A stretch of DNA of 57,738 bases from Candidatus Pelagibacter sp. (GTDB lineage: Bacteria; Pseudomonadota; Alphaproteobacteria; Pelagibacterales; Pelagibacteraceae), in NCBI GenBank assembly GCA_028097785.1, contig JAOHFB010000002.1, positions 1-57,738 of the forward strand, written 5' to 3'. The notes under the pieces are model-generated. The model was given only the letters and a program-made list of their open reading frames with translations, did not search any database and was not told the DNA's origin. This document shows positions 50,453 to 57,738 of the stretch, piece by piece. Position 1 is the stretch's first letter, and each line of letters opens with the position of its first letter. The position numbers were made by a program, and so were the translations under genes.

Positions 50453-52651
50453 ATGAGAGGACTCGTTATCTGTTGGATGCTCATAGGAGGATTGGGTTTC
50501 CTAATCTTTCCTTGGTATGTAACGGGTGACGGGTTTTTCTCGATTAACTGGATAAAAGAATATTCTTTAGAGAATTACGGTTCAGCCCTACCCCAGGTAT
50601 TTATTAACAGCAAATATTGGTTATTACCTTTAGTAGTTCCTTTATTATTTCCCTTAACTACTCTTAAATTAAATCAAAACAATCCTCTTTATTCAAAGAT
50701 TTTTTTATATTCAGGATTATTTGGTTTTTTCTATTTTTTTCTTCAAGGATTTTCAATTGGAATAAGAGGGTGGAATTTTGAGATTTTTCAATCAATTTTT
50801 GGTGATGTTGAAAATCAATTTGGAGTTGGATCTGGTGCTGTTTTAACTTGTTGTACCTTTGTATTTTATATTACACATGGCCTTTCATCACGTGGGTGGC
50901 TTAATGGTGATAATTTTATAGTTGGTAGTATTGGAAGTATCATAATTTTAGTATCAACCTTTGTTTTTTTTCCAATATTTAGAATGTTTACAGTTGCCTT
51001 TAAAGGAACTGAAGGTGGATATGAAATAAGTAATTTCTCAGACAAAATATTTAATAAAGGAATTTGGGGATTAGATTGTCTTTATAGTGATTATGCTTGT
51101 GGAGTTTTTTGGAACACAGTTACAATGGGAACTCTCACTGCATTTTCATCAACTGTTTTGGGGCTAGCTTTTGCATTATTGGTTGCAAGAACTAGTTTTA
51201 AATTTAAAAAAATAATTAGGATATTATCTGTTCTACCCATAATCACTCCACCGTTTGTAATAGGTTTGGCCATAATAATTTTATTTGGAAGAACTGGTGT
51301 AGTAAGTAGTTTTCTTGAATGGGGTTTTGATATTGAACCTTCTAGATGGATTTATGGATTACCAGGGATATGGTTTGCACAAACACTTGCTTTCACCCCA
51401 ATTGCATTTTTAGTTTTAATTGGAGTTGTTGAAAGTGTAAGTCCTTCAATGGAAGAGGCTTCTCAAACATTAAGAGCATCTAGGTGGCAAGTTTTTAAAA
51501 CCGTTACTTTACCATTGATGAGGCCAGGAATAGCAAATGCATTTTTACTTGGCTTTATTGAAAGTTTAGCAGACTTTGGTAACCCATTAGTACTCGGAGC
51601 CGAATATGATGTTTTATCTACAGAAATATTTTTTGCTATTGTTGGAGCACAATATGATGAAACAAAAGCTGCAATACTAGCAATGATTTTATTATCTGTT
51701 GTTCTGGTAGTATTTTATCTTCAAAATCAATGGTTAGGAAAAAAATCTTATATTTCAATTTCTGGAAAAGGTGACAGCGGAGTTCATCCAGAACTTCCTA
51801 AAAAAGCAAAGTGGATGATTTATTCAACTGTACTTCCATGGGCATCAATTACTTTTATAATTTACGTAATGATTATGTTTGGAGGTTTTGTTGAAATGTG
51901 GGGTGTTGATCACAGTTTTACTTTAAAGCATTATATCGAAGCATTTAGTATTGATTGGGTCAAAGAAAGAGGATTGTTGTGGACGGGTACAGCATGGAAT
52001 TCATTTAACACAACATTTGCAATAGCAATAATTTCAGCTTTTCCGACTGCAGCAATAGGAATTTTAACTGCCTATCTACTAACGAGACATAAATTCAAGG
52101 GAAAAAATGCTTTTGAATTTGGTACAATGTTAAGCTTTGCAATCCCTGGAAGTGTAATTGGGGTAAGTTATGTTTTTGCCTTTAACGTTCCTCCTCTTGA
52201 GCTAACTGGAACAGGGATTATTTTAGTTATTGCTTTTGTATTTAGAAATATGCCTGTTGGAGTAAGAGCAGGAATAGCTGCAATGAACCAGCTTGATCCC
52301 CATTTAGATGAAGCCTCCTCTACTTTAAATGCTTCCAGTTCTCAAACATTTAGAAATGTAATTCTTCCATTGCTTAAACCTGCAATTACGGCATCATTAG
52401 TTTTTAGCTTCGTAAGAGCTATGACAGCAATTAGTGCTGTTATTTTCCTTGTGAGTGCTAATTATGACTTGGCAGTTTCATATATTTTAGGAAGATTAGA
52501 AAATAATGACTATGGACTTGCAATAGTATATTCATCAGCCTTAATTGTTGTTATGTTATTAACAATTACGTTAATGCAATTAATAATTGGAAAACGAAAA
52601 TTAGGTAGAAGAGACCAGTCTGCTGGAATTTTACAAGGAAACTTAGGATAA
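50453..52651 (+). CDS. afuB: AfuB-type two-domain ABC permease
   Basis: 732 residues, about 14 helices, two fused permease domains as in FbpB/SfuB/AfuB. EAA-type loops are near EEASQTLRASRWQVFKTVTL (first domain) and DEASSTLNASSSQTFRNVIL (second). A leader of about 150 residues with four helices precedes the first permease domain, as in AfuB. The ATG at 50453 is one base after the stem-loop. The stop overlaps the ATPase start (TAATG). Confidence 0.87.
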   Translation: MRGLVICWMLIGGLGFLIFPWYVTGDGFFSINWIKEYSLENYGSALPQVFINSKYWLLPLVVPLLFPLTTLKLNQNNPLYSKIFLYSGLFGFFYFFLQGFSIGIRGWNFEIFQSIFGDVENQFGVGSGAVLTCCTFVFYITHGLSSRGWLNGDNFIVGSIGSIIILVSTFVFFPIFRMFTVAFKGTEGGYEISNFSDKIFNKGIWGLDCLYSDYACGVFWNTVTMGTLTAFSSTVLGLAFALLVARTSFKFKKIIRILSVLPIITPPFVIGLAIIILFGRTGVVSSFLEWGFDIEPSRWIYGLPGIWFAQTLAFTPIAFLVLIGVVESVSPSMEEASQTLRASRWQVFKTVTLPLMRPGIANAFLLGFIESLADFGNPLVLGAEYDVLSTEIFFAIVGAQYDETKAAILAMILLSVVLVVFYLQNQWLGKKSYISISGKGDSGVHPELPKKAKWMIYSTVLPWASITFIIYVMIMFGGFVEMWGVDHSFTLKHYIEAFSIDWVKERGLLWTGTAWNSFNTTFAIAIISAFPTAAIGILTAYLLTRHKFKGKNAFEFGTMLSFAIPGSVIGVSYVFAFNVPPLELTGTGIILVIAFVFRNMPVGVRAGIAAMNQLDPHLDEASSTLNASSSQTFRNVILPLLKPAITASLVFSFVRAMTAISAVIFLVSANYDLAVSYILGRLENNDYGLAIVYSSALIVVMLLTITLMQLIIGKRKLGRRDQSAGILQGNLG

Positions 52652-53706
52652 TGAAAAAAGCTGAAGTTAAATTTGAAAATATAACCAAAAAATTTAATGA
52701 AACTGTCGCTGTTGACAACGTAAGTTGTAATTTTGAAGCCGGAACTTTAACAACCTTACTTGGTCCATCTGGATGTGGAAAAACTACATCTTTAAGAATT
52801 ATTGCGGGACTTGAAAGAGCCACAAGTGGAAAAATTTTAGTTGATAATGAGGATGTTACATTGCTACCAGCAACTGACAGGGATGTTTCAATGGTATTTC
52901 AATCTTATGCATTATTTCCGCACATGAGCGTAATTGAAAATGTTTCATATGGACTAAAGATGATCAATGTAAATAAAGAGGAATATATTGAAAAAGCTCT
53001 AGAAACATTAAAATTAGTAAATTTAGAAGGTTATGAAAATAGAATGCCTTCTGAACTATCCGGAGGACAGCAACAACGTGTTGCTGTAGCTAGAGCTATT
53101 GTTTTAAAACCTAAGGTATTATTATTTGACGAACCTCTTTCAAACTTAGACGCTAAACTAAGAAGACAGGTTCGAGAAGATATTAGAGAAATTCAACAAA
53201 AACTTGGTGTAACCACAATTTATGTTACTCATGACCAAGAAGAAGCTCTAGCAATTTCTGATAAAGTAATTGTAATGAATAAAGCAGTAATTGCGCAAGA
53301 AGGTAGTCCGAAAGATCTTTATAACTTTCCAAAAAATAAATTTGTTGCTAATTTTATTGGGGATGCAAATGACGTCACAGCAGACATAGTTGATAAACAA
53401 TCTAATATTTATGAATTAAAATTAGCTGAAATGAATGTGAAAATTGAAATCAATAAAGATTTAAGTGACAAAGCTTCTCTAGCTTTAAGACCTGAAAAAA
53501 TAAAAATTAACAGAACTAAAAATGAAAATTGTATTCATGCAACGGTAAAGAGTGCTTCTTTTGTTGGTAGCAGTTATCAATATATTTTAAGCTCTAAAAT
53601 TGGAGAATTATATGTTGTTTCAGGAGATACAACTGACATATTTAAAGTTGGTGAAGAGGTATTTTTAAGTATTGATGAAAAAGATATCAAAATTTTAAAT
53701 GACTAA
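52651..53706 (+). CDS. afuC: AfuC-type ABC transporter ATPase
   Basis: 351 residues. Walker A GPSGCGKT at 38-45, Q-loop VFQSYALFPHMSV, signature LSGGQQQR, Walker B VLLFDEPLSNLDAK and a C-terminal TOBE domain (from about 270; LALRPEKIKI is its strand). This is the FbpC/PotA/MalK branch. Coupled with afuB by a one-base overlap. Its 3' end overlaps the convergent epoxide hydrolase by 20 bases. Confidence 0.9.
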   Translation: MKKAEVKFENITKKFNETVAVDNVSCNFEAGTLTTLLGPSGCGKTTSLRIIAGLERATSGKILVDNEDVTLLPATDRDVSMVFQSYALFPHMSVIENVSYGLKMINVNKEEYIEKALETLKLVNLEGYENRMPSELSGGQQQRVAVARAIVLKPKVLLFDEPLSNLDAKLRRQVREDIREIQQKLGVTTIYVTHDQEEALAISDKVIVMNKAVIAQEGSPKDLYNFPKNKFVANFIGDANDVTADIVDKQSNIYELKLAEMNVKIEINKDLSDKASLALRPEKIKINRTKNENCIHATVKSASFVGSSYQYILSSKIGELYVVSGDTTDIFKVGEEVFLSIDEKDIKILND

Positions 53707-54877
53707 ACTGACCACCTCTTTCATCGTATGGATCATATCTTAAACTTCTTAAGAATTTTATAATATCATTCACGAGTAAATCTGGTTTTTCCCAAGCAGC
53801 AAAATGACCACCTACTGGCATTTCTGACCATTGTTTAATATTAAAAATTCTTTCTACATAAGATCTTGGTGGCCACTCAGACATTTCAGCAGGAAATTTT
53901 GCTACAGCTGTTGGAATTTCTATCTTTTTAAAATTTTGTGGAAAAAATCTACCCCCTTCTTCTCTTCTTCCATAATAAATCCATGTCGATGAGGCAAAGG
54001 TTTTTGTTAAAATATAAACCATAATATTTGTTAATAGTTGATCTTTAGAGTAAACACTCTCAATTTTGCCATTCTTAAGATCAGACCAAGAATATATCTT
54101 CTCCATTATCCAAGCAGCTATTCCAACTGGACTATCCATTAATCCATAACTTAATGTTTGCGGTTTAGTTGCTTGTTGTGTTCTGTACCCATCCTCCATA
54201 ATTTGATCTTTATCAAATCTTTTTTGCCATTTTTTTTCTTCAGAAGATTGTGGGCCTTCTGGATGGCGCATAGTCAGACAATTTATATGAATTGCTTTAC
54301 AAAACTTTGAATGATCATAACCAAGCCAATTAGCAATTGTTGCACCCCAATCCCCACCTTGAGCAATGTATTCTTTATACTTAAGATTTTTTGTCATAAG
54401 TTTATTAAATATTTTAGCCATTTTTCTTGGACCAATTGGTTTAGCCAGATTATTAGAAAAACCAAATCCAGGTAAAGAAGGAACTATTACATCAAATGAG
54501 TTTTTTTTATCCCCTCCAAATTTTTCAGGATGGGCAAGTTTTTCTATAATATCTAAAAACTCAACTATAGAACCTGGCCATCCATGCATTAATAATAAAG
54601 GAACAGAATTTGGACTACTTCCTTGTTCTTTTATGAAATGAATTTTATCTCCATCTACAGTTGTGGTAAAATTTGAAAATTTATTAAGTTTTGTTTGTTG
54701 TTTTTTCCAATCAAAATCTGAAACCCAATATTTACATAATTCTTTTAGATATTTTTTATTGGTTCCATGATCCCATTTATTTAAATTAGAAATAGAGTCC
54801 CAAGGATAGTCTTTTACTTTCTGATAAATTAAAGATATTTCTTTTTTAGTAAAATTAATGTTGAATTCTTTAATCAT
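53687..54877 (-). CDS. epoxide hydrolase (microsomal/EHN type)
   Basis: 396 residues with the N-terminal EHN lid (FTKKEISLIYQKVKDYPW, and DFDWKKQQTKLNKFSNF) and an alpha/beta hydrolase core. The oxyanion motif HGWPGS is at 98-103, the nucleophile Asp176 in GGDWGA, and the catalytic His358 in GGHFAAWEKPD, with Tyr301/302 as ring-opening candidates. This is the set of the microsomal-type hydrolases, not of a dehalogenase. Cellular substrate is unknown. Convergent with afuC, overlapping by 20 bases. Confidence 0.85.
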   Translation of the reverse strand: MIKEFNINFTKKEISLIYQKVKDYPWDSISNLNKWDHGTNKKYLKELCKYWVSDFDWKKQQTKLNKFSNFTTTVDGDKIHFIKEQGSSPNSVPLLLMHGWPGSIVEFLDIIEKLAHPEKFGGDKKNSFDVIVPSLPGFGFSNNLAKPIGPRKMAKIFNKLMTKNLKYKEYIAQGGDWGATIANWLGYDHSKFCKAIHINCLTMRHPEGPQSSEEKKWQKRFDKDQIMEDGYRTQQATKPQTLSYGLMDSPVGIAAWIMEKIYSWSDLKNGKIESVYSKDQLLTNIMVYILTKTFASSTWIYYGRREEGGRFFPQNFKKIEIPTAVAKFPAEMSEWPPRSYVERIFNIKQWSEMPVGGHFAAWEKPDLLVNDIIKFLRSLRYDPYDERGGQFSHLKF

Positions 54878-54939
54878 TTAATATCAAAAATAATAAAATC
54901 TACTATATACATTTTAAAATTTAATTATAATCATTGTTT

Positions 54940-55851
54940 ATGCTTTCAAATAAAGAAATAGTCTGCCCAAATAACCTGTTAGATAAAGCTCAAGAAAAAA
55001 AAGGTGTAAAAGTTGCAGTTGTGAATGCTGGAAAACCATTACCCATGCTTTCTGTTCAAGATGCGGTAGCAGAAAATTTAATTGAACCTATTTTTATTGG
55101 TGACAAAAAAGAAATTCTAAAATGTGCTGAAGATTTAAAATGGGACATTTCAAATTTTGAAATTATTGATGAGCCTGTTGAAAATAATACGGCTAAAATA
55201 GCAGCACAACTTGCAAGCAAAGGTAAAATAAAAATAATTGTCAAAGGTCATATTCATACAGATGTCTTGATGAAAGAAGTTTTAAAACGAGAATATAACT
55301 TGCTAGGCAAAACAAGATTAAGTCACATCTGGCATATGACAGTTGCAAAAGATGACAAACCTTTAATCATCACTGACGGTGCGTTAAATGTTTTGCCTAA
55401 TGTCAAAACTAAAATGCATATTCTAAAAAATGTAATAAATTTTTCAAATAGAATAGGAATTTCTAGACCAAAAGTAGCTGTTTTATCAGCAACTGAAGAA
55501 GTTCTAGAAAGTGTTCCAAGTTCTTTAGATGCAGCTGAAATTACAAAATTAGCAAAAGATGAAAATTTAGAAGCTGATGTTTTTGGACCACTTGCATTTG
55601 ATAATAGTATTTCAAAAAAATCTGCAGCTATAAAAGGAATTAAAAACATAGTTGCTGGTGAAGCAGATGTATTATTAGTTCCAAGTGTAGAAACTGGAAA
55701 TGGATTAGTTAAAATGATGATTTATTTTATGGGAGCGTGTGCTGCAGGAGTTGTCGTTGGTGGAAAAGTTCCAGTGGTAATTACAAGTAGATCTGATGAA
55801 GCTCAAGCAAGATTAGCCTCTATTGCAGCAGCGGTAGTTGCTTTAGATTAA
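54940..55851 (+). CDS. phosphate acetyl/butyryltransferase family protein
   Basis: 303 residues of the Pta/Ptb fold. VKVAVVNAGKPLPMLSVQ, IEPIFIGDKKEI, LLGKTRLSHIWHM and VFGPLAFDNSISKKSA, VLLVPSVETGNGLVKMMIYF follow the phosphotransacetylase core. Short single-domain forms are linked to phosphate acetyltransferase (in sulfoacetaldehyde routes) or butyryltransferase; I cannot decide. The ATG at 54940 is preferred over a TTG at 54934. It could use acetyl phosphate made by Xsc in taurine breakdown, but no xsc is near. Confidence 0.82.
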   Translation: MLSNKEIVCPNNLLDKAQEKKGVKVAVVNAGKPLPMLSVQDAVAENLIEPIFIGDKKEILKCAEDLKWDISNFEIIDEPVENNTAKIAAQLASKGKIKIIVKGHIHTDVLMKEVLKREYNLLGKTRLSHIWHMTVAKDDKPLIITDGALNVLPNVKTKMHILKNVINFSNRIGISRPKVAVLSATEEVLESVPSSLDAAEITKLAKDENLEADVFGPLAFDNSISKKSAAIKGIKNIVAGEADVLLVPSVETGNGLVKMMIYFMGACAAGVVVGGKVPVVITSRSDEAQARLASIAAAVVALD

Positions 55852-55866
55852 TTCTAAATTATACCC

Positions 55867-55956
55867 ATGAAGCCTTTTGATTATATAAGTTTATATTTTT
55901 TGGTTATTATTTTATGTGCCGTAAGTGTTAATATTGGTTACAGACTTTACTTTTAA
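55867..55956 (+). CDS. possible single-helix microprotein
   Basis: 29 codons from ATG to TAA giving MKPFDYISLYFLVIILCAVS and then VNIGYRLYF: one membrane helix and a short tail. No Shine-Dalgarno. It sits in the gap between the phosphotransacetylase and the HisD-family gene. It could be chance, since A/T-rich sequence readily produces such frames, but the pattern is that of a membrane microprotein. Confidence 0.3.
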   Translation: MKPFDYISLYFLVIILCAVSVNIGYRLYF

Positions 55957-55960
55957 AACA

Positions 55961-55989
55961 TTGAAATAAAACGCTATATACTTTATTAA
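55961..55989 (+). promoter_or_regulatory. candidate promoter for the HisD-family gene
   Basis: TTGAAA at 55961-55966 and TATTAA at 55984-55989 are 17 bases apart, 29 bases before the ATG. A Shine-Dalgarno AAAGGA lies between. The A/T-rich background makes this only suggestive. Confidence 0.35.
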
Positions 55990-56017
55990 AGTCTTCTTAA
56001 AATAAAGGACACAATCA

Positions 56018-57304
56018 ATGGCAATACAATATTTAAAAAAATCACCTAAAACATCATCTACAGATGACACAAAAACAACTGGAATAGTTCAGGATCTTTT
56101 AAAGGATATTGAAACTACTAAAGAACAAGGCTGTATCGATTTAACTAAAAAATTTGATAAATATGATGGTGATATTATTGTTTCCAAAGAGAGAATTGAA
56201 GAAATCAAAAAAACACTTGATCAAAAAACTAAAGATGACGTCCAATTTTCATACGATAGAGTTAGAAAGTTTGCTGAAGCTCAATTAAAAAACTACGGTC
56301 AAGATTTTGAAGTAGAATTGTCAGAAGGATTATTTGCTGGACAAAAGCTTGTTCCAGTAAACACTGCTGGCTGTTATGTACCTGGTGGGAGATATGCTCA
56401 TATAGCATCTGCTGTCATGAGTGTTACAACTGCAAAAGTAGCAGGTGTTAAAAATGTAATTGCTTGTAGTCCTCCAAAAGAAGGTGTGGGAGCTCATCCA
56501 ACAATTGTTTATACTGCTGATTTATGTGGAGCTGATGTAATCTTAAATTTAGGTGGAGTTCCAGCGATTGCTGCAATGACAAATGGTTTATTTAATAATC
56601 CACCAGCTGATATTATTGTTGGTCCTGGCAATCAATTTGTTGCGGAAGCTAAAAGAATTTTGTTTGGTAAAGTTGGAATTGATTTATTTGCAGGTCCTAC
56701 AGAAATTGGAATTATTGCGGACGCTAAAGCTGATCCTGAGATTGTAGCTGTTGACTTAGTTGGCCAAGCTGAGCATGGATATAATTCACCTTGTTGGTTG
56801 TACACAACAAGTAAAGATCTTGCTGAAAAAGTTATGAAAAGAGTACCTGAATTAATCGCAGAACTTCCAGAAGTTCCAAGAACAAATGCTGATGCAGCAT
56901 GGAGGGATTATGGAGAGGTAATTCTTTGTGATACGGATGAAGAGATGGTTAAAATTAGTGATCAATACGCTCCTGAACACCTAGAAGTCCAAACTGAAAA
57001 TTTAAAATGGTTCCATGAACGATTAACAAATTATGGTTCATTGTTTGTTGGTGAAGAAACAACCGTTGCTTACGGAGACAAATGCTCAGGAACTAATCAT
57101 ATTTTACCAACCAAAGGTGCCGGTAGATATACCGGAGGTTTATTTGTTGGAAAATTTATTAAAACCTTAAGTTTCCAAAGAATGACTAAAGAATCTACTG
57201 AATTAGTTGGTGCTGCAGCAGCTAGAATATCTAGATATGAAGGTATGGAAGCACATGCAAGAACTGGGGATGTAAGATTAAAGAAATACGGTTATAGTAA
57301 TTAA
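56018..57304 (+). CDS. HisD-family dehydrogenase, HpsN-like (sulfopropanediol dehydrogenase)
   Basis: 428 residues with all histidinol-dehydrogenase-type landmarks: Gln250/His253 (GQAEHG), Glu320/His321 (APEHLEV), Asp354 (YGDKCSG) and His413 (EAHARTGD). Yet the blocks GPGNQFVAEAKR, GQAEHGYNSPCWL and EETTVAYGDKCSGTNHILP differ from true HisD and match the branch that holds HpsN, which oxidises dihydroxypropanesulfonate (DHPS) to sulfolactate. No his genes are near. Together with the Ldh-family gene and tau genes it hints at C3-sulfonate use. Calling it hisD would be the default mistake. Confidence 0.72.
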   Translation: MAIQYLKKSPKTSSTDDTKTTGIVQDLLKDIETTKEQGCIDLTKKFDKYDGDIIVSKERIEEIKKTLDQKTKDDVQFSYDRVRKFAEAQLKNYGQDFEVELSEGLFAGQKLVPVNTAGCYVPGGRYAHIASAVMSVTTAKVAGVKNVIACSPPKEGVGAHPTIVYTADLCGADVILNLGGVPAIAAMTNGLFNNPPADIIVGPGNQFVAEAKRILFGKVGIDLFAGPTEIGIIADAKADPEIVAVDLVGQAEHGYNSPCWLYTTSKDLAEKVMKRVPELIAELPEVPRTNADAAWRDYGEVILCDTDEEMVKISDQYAPEHLEVQTENLKWFHERLTNYGSLFVGEETTVAYGDKCSGTNHILPTKGAGRYTGGLFVGKFIKTLSFQRMTKESTELVGAAAARISRYEGMEAHARTGDVRLKKYGYSN

Positions 57305-57317
57305 AAAGGAGAATTAT

Positions 57318-57509
57318 ATGGCTACTTACGAATGTTCAAAATGTGGAATGTCAGTTAATGCTACTTGCGGTAAATGCAATGAGCCTCTTGTAAATGACAT
57401 GCTTAAACTTGATGATGGAAGTGAAGTTCAAATATCAAAATGTCCCTCTGACCACGGTAAAATAAAATCACCGTTGTGTTGTGGGCAAGATATGACTTGT
57501 AACGTCTAA
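57318..57509 (+). CDS. small cysteine-rich (zinc-ribbon-like) protein
   Basis: 63 residues with paired cysteines: CSKC at 6-9, CGKC at 17-20, Cys42 with His46, and CC at 54-55 with Cys61. The spacing is that of two zinc knuckles. It lies 13 bases after the HpsN-like gene with a strong Shine-Dalgarno (AAGGAG), so it is probably in that operon. Function unknown; a metal-binding or redox helper is possible. The last four bases overlap a convergent exporter gene. Confidence 0.7.
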   Translation: MATYECSKCGMSVNATCGKCNEPLVNDMLKLDDGSEVQISKCPSDHGKIKSPLCCGQDMTCNV

Positions 57510-57738
57510 AATAGATTAAGAAATATAAATACTGTTAAAGCACTCATAAAAACAATAATAAATAAGTTTATTATTTTCCAAATATTTTTTCTTTGAGTGT
57601 ACTTTGATAAAAATTTAGATAAATATCCTATTAAAAAGAAAAATAAAAAAGAAGCAACTGATGCTCCTATCCCAAATATGATCTTGTCATTTATTAAAAA
57701 ATTTTTTGAAAAATTTCCAAGAAAAAAAACTGTGTCTG
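57506..57738 (-). CDS. LysE/ArgO family amino acid exporter, C-terminal part only
   Basis: The 77 visible codons end at TAG 57508-57506 and the gene runs off the right edge, so the start is missing. The visible part begins DTVFFLGNFSK and has FGIGASVASFLFFFLIGYLS followed by IINLFIIVFMSALTVFIF, the last two helices of LysE/ArgO exporters. These proteins expel basic amino acids, and homologues expel other amino acids. Confidence 0.7.
   Translation of the reverse strand, partial: DTVFFLGNFSKNFLINDKIIFGIGASVASFLFFFLIGYLSKFLSKYTQRKNIWKIINLFIIVFMSALTVFIFLNLF

Noticed and set aside
49402..53706. Iron(III) transporter
   Set aside because: Not supported: AfuA-type blocks are closer to sugar-phosphate binding proteins. 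I left the substrate open.
56018..57304. Histidine biosynthesis hisD
   Set aside because: All HisD catalytic residues are there, but the surrounding blocks fit the HpsN branch and no other his genes are near; I chose the broader HpsN-like name.
1..57738. CRISPR array, prophage or insertion sequence
   Set aside because: No regularly spaced repeats, transposase, integrase or phage structural genes were seen in any frame.

Overview
This is a strongly A/T-rich, very gene-dense stretch of a bacterial chromosome. Intergenic gaps are tiny, stop and start codons often overlap (TAATG or ATGA), convergent gene ends overlap, and there are no insertion sequences, phage genes, rRNA or CRISPR. Gene content (2-methylcitrate enzymes, dimethylglycine-dehydrogenase-like oxidase, taurine-type transporter, tripartite tricarboxylate transporter, many substrate-binding proteins, spermidine and methylthioadenosine enzymes) and codon/base use fit a streamlined marine alphaproteobacterium of the SAR11 / Pelagibacterales group. 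That assignment is an inference from content; no rRNA marker lies in the window.

Layout. 1-1929: end of prpB and complete prpC (propionate / 2-methylcitrate cycle). 1942-4883: nrdB and nrdA on the minus strand, with two NrdR-like boxes 31 bp apart upstream. 5041-9774: sugar-phosphate and cell-surface sugar genes (phosphomannomutase, an 846-residue reductase-cupin-methyltransferase fusion, a family 2 glycosyltransferase). 9862-18711: mixed housekeeping genes (HIT protein, TauE/SafE exporter, DusA, RpoZ, MFS carrier, hydroxyacid dehydrogenase, PNPOx-like protein, SlyX, a secreted HExxH protein, DUF1330, ROK kinase, gamma carbonic anhydrase). 18732-22172: thioredoxin-like protein, glycosyltransferase and two EamA carriers. 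22169-27012: tctABC with a divergent IclR regulator and an AbrB-like membrane protein; two perfect 17-nt palindromes lie between. 27002-30040: GT9/DUF6165 pair, EamA carrier, phytanoyl-CoA-dioxygenase-like enzyme.

30041-36547 holds a polar amino acid ABC transporter (no ATPase) downstream of a tight operon mtnP-mtnA-class II aldolase-speD/speE fusion, with apt divergent. Together they can make spermidine, cleave its by-product methylthioadenosine, recover adenine and split the sugar to DHAP. 36549-36625 is a tRNA-Met. 36955-46851 is a divergent cluster: omega-aminotransferase, alanine dehydrogenase and a dimethylglycine-dehydrogenase-like enzyme facing tauABC plus an Ldh-family dehydrogenase. 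It looks like a pathway for taurine and perhaps N-methylated taurine. 46837-48316 carries two small tail-anchored membrane proteins and a regulator with a duplicated winged helix, linked by a shared 17-nt upstream element; this is the least described unit in the window.

48395-57738: BASS symporter, an AfuABC-like transporter, epoxide hydrolase, phosphotransacetylase, a HisD-family dehydrogenase resembling HpsN (sulfopropanediol dehydrogenase), a small cysteine-rich protein and the end of a LysE/ArgO exporter. A cross-cutting feature is that each of the four binding-protein genes has a purine-rich Shine-Dalgarno and is followed at once by a stem-loop before the permease gene.
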